NCBI GenBank assembly: GCA_033980235.1
Contig: CM067067.1
Location: 18,047,239-18,111,238, forward strand
DNA: 64,000 bases
Reading direction: 5' to 3'
Source: Diadema setosum
Lineage: Eukaryota > Echinodermata > Echinoidea > Diadematoida > Diadematidae
Part shown: positions 42,315-52,009 of the stretch, piece by piece
How the letters are laid out: every line of letters starts with the position of its first letter
Numbering within the stretch: position 1 is the first letter of the stretch
Position numbers and translations under genes: made by a program
Notes under the pieces: model-generated
Database searches by the model: none
Seen by the model: the letters and a program-made list of their open reading frames with translations, nothing else
What the model was told of the DNA's origin: nothing

Positions 42315-43627
42315 ATTACCAAACCAGTCAAGTGAGGTATCATTCTGTAGTAAATTTAATTCTCTTTAATATGATACCACACACATCCTGATTAAAGGTA
42401 AGACACAAAAGTTATTTGGAAAAATGTAAATATTAGTTAAATATGGCGGCCATTTTGAAAAAAATGGCCGCCATTTTTTTCCAGCAGCTTATTATCAAGG
42501 TAGTCCACCTAGAAGTTGTTCAGGAGGGTCTTCTGAACACGTTGATACCAAACAACCTTTTACAGCAGCCCATGTCTGGTAAACCTGTCTTGCCCCCTGG
42601 GTATGCATGATAAGACTGGTTGTCATGTTGTTGATGACTTTTACGAATCAATACAGTGCCGGTGAAATTTCAGACACTTTTCAAACCATTTAGTATAACA
42701 TCGTTCAAAGTTAAAAGAAAGGTATGAAATAGTTTCACTGACTGGAATTTAGTTCAAATGCCGAAGAAAAGATCACGGTCGACTTCGTAGCTACGCAGCG
42801 ACACAGCTCGCTCCACCCATCGAGCTGCACGACTGCCAGCCCTACAGCCCGGGGGGCCCGCGGGCCGGTATCGGTGGTTGCGTGCGCCACTCTCGAGAGC
42901 AGCGTGCCGCGGTGTGGAAACCGAACGAAGACGATTCGACATAGGATTTGTTTCATTTTTCTTACTGAAATGATTCATCTGCCCATAAAAATGTCACCAA
43001 GGATAGAAAACACATGTACTTATATGAAATACTATATTTCATTGTTGGTTATTCGCATCTAAAGGAAATTTCTCAACAAATTTCACCTTTACCAAACAGG
43101 CTGTCGTCACACTCACAAGTTGTGCTGGTATCGGTGCACGTGAGAGAGGGGGTCCGGTGGCCAGTGGGCGAGCGCCACGCCCAGCCGAGCCTCTCAGCAG
43201 CTAGCAGCGCGGCGCGCGTCCCGCGATATGGAAACCAAACAAGTACGAACGAAGACGATTCGACATACTGTAGACATTTGTTTCATTTTTCATACTAAAA
43301 CGATTCCTCTGCCCATGAAAATGTCACCAAGAATAGAAAACACATGTACCTATGTAAAATACCATATTTTATTGCTGGTGGAAAGCATTTAATGGAAATT
43401 TCTCAACAAATTTCACCTTACCATGCAAACTTTCGTCACAAGAAAAAGCTCGGTCACCGAGACTCTAAGAGCAGAGAAGATACCGTTAAATATTGCTTCG
43501 CAGCATCAGAAAATAAAAAGGAATTGCCTTAAAATGCGATAAAACATTTTTTCATACATCATTCCACTAACCTATGTCAATATTATGACAAAAATGTGTT
43601 TCATTCTGTAAAAATCAGGCACAAATA

Positions 43628-43743
43628 AAGTTGGGTCGAGTTGTCCAATCGCAAACCCGCCCCTGGACAACTCGACCCGGTCGAGCTGTCCAGGGGTAGG
43701 GACGAGTTGTCCAGGGACGACTTATCCCGCGGTCGAGTTGTCC
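43628..43743. repeat. Subterminal cluster of the 13-bp motif, right end of the composite
   Basis: Mirror image of the cluster at 26620-26729, with the same motif order inverted (GGTCGAGTTGTCC and variants), ending at 43744 in GGTCGAGTTGTCCA. Confidence 0.75.
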
Positions 43744-43757
43744 AACCCCCTGCATGG

Positions 43758-44770
43758 TTTGTGCATGCGAGCGCAACCTCACACGATACCCTCGATGACC
43801 TACGGAGTGCAACATGAGCCTTTCTTCTTTTATTTCCTAATGGAAATTTATTCAGTGTTAAACTAATCTCTAGACCGTTCTATAACTCCATCAAGTACAT
43901 CCACATAATTATGGAGGATAAAATATCATGTAAAGGTAAAAAGTAAGTAGAAGTTACATAACAGAAAAACCTGACAAAGTTGATATAACGTTAGATCTAC
44001 ACATTGCTCATTTACAGTAAGTGAACTATTCATAGCACGACTTCTGGCTATTTATCTATGCTGCAAGTTTGCAATCAAACCCATCCAGACCAACGCCTCA
44101 CAATAAAAGTAAGACATGTTAGTGCTGGATGGATACACTATAAGTATAAGATGTAATCAAATATGAAGTTTTCGTCATTATTTCGATATGAACAAGATTA
44201 TGATAAATACACGGCTACAGCCTAATAATTCATTGAATTATTTGCTCTTTTATCTTGATGGCAAAAGACATGTAGACTCAATTTTTTATTTGTTTTTTTT
44301 ATTACTAAATTGATGTAAAATTAGTTTCAGTTTTGATTACCAAACTACGAGGTTGAAGACATAGGCCTACAAGGATAATGTTATGCTATCATTATTGCTG
44401 AAGTGTTATTGTTATTTTTGTTTTTACTATGCGAAGTAAAATGGTTAAGATACAAACTACAAGAGTATCATAAAGACAATGAAATTTAATCAAATCCTAC
44501 CACTCAAACGATCAGAGGAAAAACAGCTAAGCCCCCTTAAACCCAAGGTAACGTGCAGCCATTAGACCAAAGTAAACTATAGGCCAATCTAATGTGGGTT
44601 AGTAAGTTTGAGGCAAAATGCTGGTTGCACTACATGTGGTGTTCCCAACAACAAGTACTGAAAGTGTATCTGTTTGCACTAATTCTTGAATAAATGTGAG
44701 TTTGCAAGCTGGAAAGCAAACGCAATGATGTGTCGATATGGGCCCTGGTATTCCAGTGAAGAAGTTGTGT

Positions 44771-44802
<32 letters not shown>

Positions 44803-45031
44803 CTTTGTCACAAATAATGACTTTGGTTTATACCATGGTATACTTGTCTATACATCATTAGGTTTTTCGTCAGAAAATCCGTGGAAACAATATTTGTTGT
44901 CCACTGATGTAATTTACAATTTATACAATATAATTTTTTATCCTTATTAGTTGATAATGTATAGGCAAAAGCATTTTGAAAATTTTCGGTCATCTGCTCA
45001 CAAGCCCACATTAAAAGTTTGTAGTGAATGG
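43758..45031. other. Intergenic DNA right of the composite
   Basis: AT-rich, with a (GT)n run at about 44764-44802 and no supported gene. Confidence 0.5.
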
Positions 45032-45039
45032 TACACTTA

Positions 45040-45377
45040 CAAAGAGATTTTCCCCAGTGACTGCTAGAGTGCGGAGTCTTCATACGCCCTGTACTATTGT
45101 TTTGTGAGCGCAAGGGGAGCATTGGATGACAACGAGGCGGTACAACGGTAGGCTCACCCCTCGTGCTAACACGCTAGCAAACGAGCAACCGAGGAGCAGC
45201 CAAAATCAAGTGCGTACTCGCGTAAAAGTTCAGAAGTTCGCGCAATACGCGCTGTAGAAATGTATACATAGTACGCAAAGTCCGCCATTGTTAAGTGAGC
45301 TATGGCGGCCCCCATGAAATCACTGACTCCATTGTAGAGTCCGCCCTCTAGTGGTGGGGAGGAGAAAAATCTCTTTG
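45040..45377. mobile_element. hAT-like MITE (CAAAGAGATTTT) with 8-bp target duplication
   Basis: 338 bp, with ends CAAAGAGATTTTCCCC (left) and CAAAGAGATTTTTCTCC (right, other strand). The exact 8-bp repeat TACACTTA lies at 45032-45039 and 45378-45385. An 8-bp duplication is typical of hAT transposons. A related end (CAAAGAGATTTTTCTCCTC) occurs at 46500, apparently a truncated relative. No coding capacity. Confidence 0.8.
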
Positions 45378-45385
45378 TACACTTA

Positions 45386-47307
45386 GTACTAGAAAATTCT
45401 CAAAATTACTTTCGCTTTCCATACACATACCGCCGCGTGATGACGCGAAACATGCGCACTGCACACAGATTTTTCTGTGCCTGTACACCTGTAGCTGTTA
45501 TCATGGCACAGGTACGCGTGTCGACTGTCTTGACCAATTAAAATTCGGCTGTGCTCACACACCTCAAATTTTACCCAATCAAAGTTGCATTATGTGCACA
45601 CGCCTACATTTTTGTTTCCTACTAAGTTTTTATTTGTTTTTCAAACAAGGTCAGCGGATAGTGTTGTTGCCCAACTTGACTATTAGAAGGGTTATCACGG
45701 TCGGTGATGCAAACTATGACCGATTACAGCTCCATTTTACAAAAACACAGTGGCTCAGATCTCCAACGAATCAGAACAGTTTCAGACTAAAAAGAAAACT
45801 ACAAAACGTAATTATGATTATAGGTATTATTGTTGATTTTTTTAAGTGGGGGTGTTTGGGAGTCATGAATTGCATGTTTGTTTGTTTTTTTTTTTTAAAG
45901 AATATTAGTCCACAAACCTATTTCTCTATAAACCTATTGGTTAATTATCATATGATATCACGACCCCCCCCCCAAAAAAAAAAAAAAAAAAGAAGAAGAA
46001 ATAATTACATTCCTTTAAATGATACACCTGTGGGCATTTCGTAATGCATTTTGTCAGATGTTTATTTTCTGACAGATTTGCTCTCAGCCTATGCGAGGGA
46101 AGGATTTTAGTTACTTATTTGTCAGAAAAAAAAAGAAAGGAGAAGATATCTGACAAAAGACTTGGTGGCCCTCCTAGACACAATTTAGGGCATTGAAATT
46201 TCCCCCACGGAACAAATCCCTTTGTGGACCTTGCTGAGAATAATGCTTTGATTAAATTTTTGCAGCAAACGAGTTCTTAATCAAATGTTCAATGTAAAAG
46301 ATAGAGAAACAAATCAAGAGACTAAAAGAGGTATATCTGTATCACACAGTAATTTCTTGTCTAATTGCTTGTATGTTCAGTTTTTTGTTGTTGTTTTTCC
46401 GCCAGCCCTTCTTCTTTTTCTCATAACTGATAGTCTGCAAGAATCTTCATCCTGTTGAAGGAGGCAGACTTAAGAAGAAGAAGAAAACAAACTGGGGCTC
46501 AAAGAGATTTTTCTCCTCTCCACTAACTAGGGAATAGATCACTTTGCTGGGGCTGCATTTCCCGTACCCGCGCCCTCTACGTTGAGACATGGAGTAATTT
46601 CATTCACGAAATTGAGCTGAGCTGAAGCCTGTAAGCTGTTCGTATATGTAGATTTATAAAATGGGTTCAAGAATGTAGCCAATAGGAAGCTCTGAAATGA
46701 GACACACCTCCTTCCTTTACTTCAGTACTATTGCACTGCCTGTAATCCTATGGTAGATTGCCGATCGTCTGTGCGCGCGGCGGCTCCTTTGATGAATTGC
46801 ATGCATACGCGTACGCGCTGTCAATCCTGTAAACAACTTCTAGTTCGGGCTGCCGGCCGGCCGGCCTGCCTGTCTTCCCTTGTGCATAACATATGTGGCG
46901 TACGTACGTATACTGTACTATACTACGTACACTTTGTACAGTACAGTAGACCAAGCGTTATGGGACCGGACGCGTACATGGAGTCACTTTGAAGAGCAAA
47001 TCCAACGACTTAGCAGGTTAATTCTCACGCCGTTTTCAGAGTATGTTGTCTAGTAGGCCTATATTAGGAGTCTATATCAAGTCTTTAAGGTAAAGGGTGC
47101 ATATTCTATGTAAAATAAGTAAGTTTTCATGCGGGTGTCCGGAAACCCAACCCCCCATTATACTTATACTGTATGTGCGGGACTTCCGCGAGTGCGACGT
47201 GCGTAAAAGTTTGAGACGAACATCTTCGGACATCTTGACCCACAAAGGTACGTGAAAAACGCTGAAAAATGATGTTAGTTTTCGAATTTTCGACCCATTT
47301 TATAAAA
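45386..47307. other. Intergenic DNA upstream of MCCC2
   Basis: No supported gene. It contains a C-run followed by an A-run (about 45964-45990), a GC-rich patch with GGCCGGCCGGCC (about 46853-46865) and alternating GTACGTACGTA words. The proximal MCCC2 promoter is probably in the last few hundred bases before 47613. Confidence 0.45.
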
Positions 47308-47480
47308 CAAATGATGCACAGGATTATTTCGTGGCGTTAGTGTAGGCGTAGCTCACTCTCGGGTATTTACAATGTAGTGCAACATGCACTCGGCTTCGCC
47401 TCGTGCATGTTTCACAATTGTAAATACCCTCGAGTGCACTACGCCTACACTAATGCACTCTATCCTGTGCATCATTTGTA
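47308..47480. mobile_element. Palindromic MITE in the MCCC2 promoter region
   Basis: About 170 bp with long inverted arms. ACAAATGATGCACAGGAT and AGTGTAGGCGTAG on the left pair with CTACGCCTACACT and ATCCTGTGCATCATTTGT on the right, and CGGGTATTTACAA pairs with TTGTAAATACCC(T)CG inside. The right edge is about 130 bp upstream of the MCCC2 start codon. Confidence 0.75.
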
Positions 47481-47612
47481 TAGTAGCGTATCGTCCCGAT
47501 GGTCCCGATCCCATGATTTTCGCGTGAGCCAGCTGCCGTACTGTAACTTGCTAGAAGGATAACACGAAGCGTAGATGAAAGAGACCTAATTTAACTGTTG
47601 TGCAAATTTACA

Positions 47613-50600
47613 ATGAACATGAGTACATCACATCAGTTGTGTCGACTGCTGTTTCGGAGGAGAAATATTCAGTTGATGAGAAGATGTTACCACGCCGAGA
47701 AAATCGCTACAATCGGTACACCGGCTGACAAGAATTCTCAGCAATACAAGGTGAGCAATGTCCCCGTGTGCGAAGAACAGCTAACGTTAGTGTAGTAGGC
47801 CCTACAGGGCAGCGGTAGCTCGACTGCACGATAAATGCAGTGTGAGAGAGTGCAGGAGTGGTGGTTTATAGAACGTCGCCGGAGAGAAGGCGGGGCGCGG
47901 GCGGGGAGCGGTAGCGCTGGGCTGCGCTGGCTAGGCTAGGCTTTGTTTTAGGGATGGTAGAATTCTAGAGACTTTGGCTTGGGTGGTATTCTGAAAGCCT
48001 TCATAGGAAGAAATTTCTTCCTGAGTCAGGATTTTTTTCCTGAGTGGAATTCTAATCTTCCTTAGTTTCTCCCTAAGCGCTAAGACGGCTAGGCTAAGAA
48101 ACTTGGGAAAACATGCAAATGACTATAAATTTACTAACGTTAATGAGGATGAATCCTACGATACGAAGATATGCAAATTTCTGACTTAGGAAGAAGTTGG
48201 TATTCTGAAATGCACTTGCGGAAGCCCCACCCCTGTCGTAAGTATATTAGTGGCAAGATGCAAAACATTGTGATAGGTGCTTGTCATTCACTGAACGCAA
48301 CATAGTGCGAAATGCACATGAAAAATGGGACATGCTGCGCACATGTGGGGTGGTAGATCCAATTACTGGACGTTTTTTTTTTTTTTTTTGCGTGGCTTTG
48401 AATTCCGTACTCAGAGGATAAAATTTCGGCTAAAAATAATTTCACTTATTCACAGACTCCTGGAAATTACGAATTCAGCCAACTTATGTCAATTGTTCGC
48501 TCCAGTTTTTAGAAAATATGCTTCAAACATACCCTTCTAAAAAAGTTGTCTTTTTGCGTGGTGCAAAATCGCATTGTATTACCGGACACGATTTTCGCAA
48601 CGAAATCATCGACATCCTTCGCACCTAGTCCTCGCACCAGAATCACAATTTATCCCACAAATCACCGCACACAATCGGCAAATGACGCTAAAATGTCTGT
48701 CTTGAACATTTCAAACAGTTCACGCAATAAAACCTTGTGAGAAATCGACAACTCACTGGTTAGACTCTACTTCTTTACGTGCTTTGTCTATGGGAGCTGC
48801 ACGCGCGGGTGATGAGTTGCGGGCCCCTGAGCGCACAACTATTCCGCATCATTCGCATTTGAGGACGATAGCTACAAATTTCCGATAACGATCAGTGAAC
48901 TTGTGGCTCTATTGGATTGAATTCTGGATGGGCACATTTTTGCATACTAAGGACATTCAATATGCGCGGGACTTTTCTAAATGCTAATAGCCTGTAGAGC
49001 GTTGTATGGACCGAAATTGCAAAAAAGAATGCTACATAAAAATGTAGAAATGCTAAGAAATTAACATTTCACCTCAAACTTGGAAGAAGATGTCGATTTA
49101 TCACAAGGTTTTATCGTGAACTGTTCAAAAAGTTTGATTTTGATATTTTACTGTAAAATAAAAAATTTGATCCTCATTTACCGATTTTTTTTTCTTCGTT
49201 GTCTGCTCGGTAAGAATGTGTATGGTGAATCATGGGTATGAATAATCCCGGGACGCTCCGTGTACACAGTTATACTGTGCGTCACACTGCGTGTTGGGGC
49301 TGGTCGCAGTTAGGGTATGAATTGTGATTCTGGCGCAAGGACAAGGTGCAAAAGACGTCGTTATTCCATTACAAAAATCAGGCCCGGAATTATAATGCAA
49401 TTTTACACTGTGCAAAAAAGACAATTTTTTTGAGAGGGGCATATTTGAAGTCTATTTACAAAAATCGTAGATATGATCATGTCTGCTACAATGCGCAGCC
49501 CCAACACTGCGTGTTGGGGCTGGTCGCAGTTAGGGTATGAATTGTGATTCTGGCGCAAGGACAAGGTGCAAAAGACGTCGTTATTCCATTACAAAAATCA
49601 GGCCCGGAATTATAATGCAATTTTACACTGTGCAAAAAAGACAATTTTTTGGAGAGGGGCATATTTGAAGTCTATTTACAAAAATCGTAGATAATGATTT
49701 TCATAATTTTGCCGAATTTGTTATTTTCAGGACTTTGTGAATAACTGGTGCTATTTTTGGCTGAAATCTTATCCTCTGAGTATGGAATTCAGAGCCGTGA
49801 AAAAAAAAAAAAAAAAAGAGTCCGGTGATACGATCCACTCTTCTGTTAAACCCTATGCCATAATAATATGCGATTGTCATTGGTTGGTTCCTTATGATAC
49901 AGCATTTCCTGAAGAAAGAACGGTGGGCGGGGATAAGGATGGCCTAATTTGCATTTAGAAGTTTGTCGGAAGAAATTTCAGAATACCAATTCTGTCTTTC
50001 CTAGGCACTTCCTAACTTTCTGACTTGGAAAGAAACTTAGGAAGAAACTTAGAAAGATTTTCAGAATACCACCCTATGTCTATAGCTTATAGCTAGCTAG
50101 GCCAAAGCAAAGGGCAAGTTTAGCTTTTAATTCAGTATTTGATCGCAGCAGCAAAGGAAGCCTTCTCTCCATACCATTACTAATCAGCACTGTACAGTAG
50201 GATAAGTTATTTTTTACAAAATGTAATTTTGCTAATTCAGAGGCTACGTGAATTGAACAATGGGCAATGGTGATCATGAAGATGCTTTTTGCAGGCATTT
50301 GCGATTAAAATTGAAGTATGAAAGTATGTTGAGAGTCAAAATGAGTTGATCAAAGACCGTTAGTTGTGTGCTTGTACCTTGCACCTTGCACCCACTTGTG
50401 TTGGCCAGGAGTTCTTCAACTCATGATACACAATCAAATGTCTGCATCATTTCAAGTTATCTATTAAATGTACATGTAGATCTATCTCTTTGAGCTATCT
50501 ATGCCTCTAACCATGCTAACATGACCCAGGGTAGTATCACTCAGGTTGTAAAGTTTGGAAAGCTGTTGAGAATTCAAATGATTATCAACTTAGAATAAGG

Positions 50601-51945
50601 CAACCAGTGTTGATTGTTACCGCCGCTAAGGGAGGAGGTTATGTTTTTGTTACCGTTGGTTTGTGTGTTTGTCCTTGTGCAAAATAACTAAAAAAGTAGT
50701 CAACGGATTTGAATGAAACTTGCAGGAAAGCTTTAGAATGATACATGTAACAGATGATTTAATGTTGGTAGTGATCCGAGAATTTGGGGGGAATTTATGA
50801 AGGTTTTTTGATATTTTGGCAGGTAGGGTCAATGAACTTGGGAGTTCAGGCTGCGCGTATTTGAGGTTTGCATGCGCGCACTAAAGTGCATGCTCTAGTT
50901 TCTACTAGGGCGAGGCGCGCAGTGCAGCCGAGGGTTTATGACGTAACAAAGGTTTCTATATTGGTAAATCGAGCGACTTTCAGCACACAATGCTATAAGT
51001 ACGTATGGGTAGAAATCACTGAAATCTCTATGGAAGAACAAGATCAGTGGTGGAAATGAGCTGCATGCTTGGCGGAGGTCTGCGGCGCTCTCAGAGTGCT
51101 TCTCTAGTTATGAATGTGATTGCCATCATTGTTGATTATGATGACTTATATTTGGACAGTTTGTCATCTTTTTCAAAACATAGAGCTGTAGTTAAGTTCA
51201 ACTTGTAAAGTTGTAATCTATTGAGATGTGCATCAATTTGAGCAGACAACACTGCCTCATGTACCCCCCCTCCAATTTTCAGTCAGGGGTCCAATCATTA
51301 TGAAGATGACTTTCAGTTTTTTGTAGCTCTCTATGTATGAAAGCATCCTAATTTTCTTCATACAATCTAATACAGTTCAATATTTCTTTTTTTTTTCAGG
51401 AATACTTTTGGCATTTGACATGAATTTTAAATGCTAAAGAGGTGATTGCACGTCACTAGAATATCAGTGATGAATGAATGCTTCCTTTCATTGTAAATTG
51501 GTTGTGAGTACAGACACAACTTAATCTCTTGTAGTCAAACTAATGGATCCTCGTCCTTAGATCAACAATGTTTCATAATTCCAAACGTTATCTTTAGATC
51601 TCCTGTATATGAAGCAATCTCCATTTCATCACAGACCTCGTAGACATTCTGTGTGATGCAGAACAGGTATTTCTTATGTATGAACACCCCTGTCTGTTTG
51701 TTTGTTTTTTTATTTCCACAGGAGAATTTTGAGCAAATGAAAAATCTCGCTTCAGAGCTGAAGTCAACGGTTTCAAAGATAGCACAGGGAGGAGGAGAGA
51801 GGAGTATAGCCAGGCATGTGTCACAAGGAAAGATGCTTGTACGGGAGAGAATAACCACGCTCCTTGATCCAGGGTAAGTCTCCTTTATCTGTGACTGATA
51901 TAATTTTTTTTGTTGATATATATATCACATTGCAAAAGAATTTAT

Positions 51946-52009
<64 letters not shown>

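Larger units (their letters stand above)
34496..42603 (+). mobile_element. Academ-like DNA transposon, 8,108 bp, nested in the composite
   Basis: The termini are TACCTAGGGGGCAA (left) and TACCCAGGGGGCAA (right, other strand). The inverted repeats run about 290 bp (34496-about 34790 and about 42315-42603). They share GACATGGGCTG, AAAAGGTTGTTTGGT, AATGGCGGCCATTTTTTTCA and TTAAAGAGAATTAAATTT; the left copy has a small extra CCATTTTTTGGGG. TGC at 34493-34495 and 42604-42606 is a 3-bp target duplication. The composite's other arm carries the same flanks joined without the element (around 27748-27756 in inverted sense), confirming insertion. A single long coding region (36765-41544) reads toward the right end. 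Terminal repeats, 3-4 bp duplication and an XPG-type nuclease fit the Academ superfamily; no helicase domain is visible. Confidence 0.8.
26612..43750. mobile_element. Palindromic (foldback) composite, ~17 kb
   Basis: The left arm 26619-about 28397 is repeated in inverted orientation at about 33410-34495 plus 42604-43744. The arms differ by point changes and indels; the right arm has about 430 extra bases at roughly 33510-33945. Both outer ends contain TGGACAACTCGACC and are followed by a cluster of that motif. TGCATGG occurs just outside both ends (26605-26611 and 43751-43757), a candidate 7-bp target duplication. Loop 28400-33410 has no coding region that I can support, so this looks like a non-autonomous foldback transposon or an inverted duplication. 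The Academ-like element at 34496-42603 is nested in the right arm. The left end lies about 230 bp upstream of the FAH start codon. Confidence 0.75.

Noticed and set aside
34496..42603. Alternative reading of the 8.1-kb insert as a Polinton/Maverick or virus-derived element
   Set aside because: No polymerase, integrase, packaging or capsid motifs; a 3-bp duplication and ~290-bp ends do not fit those elements.
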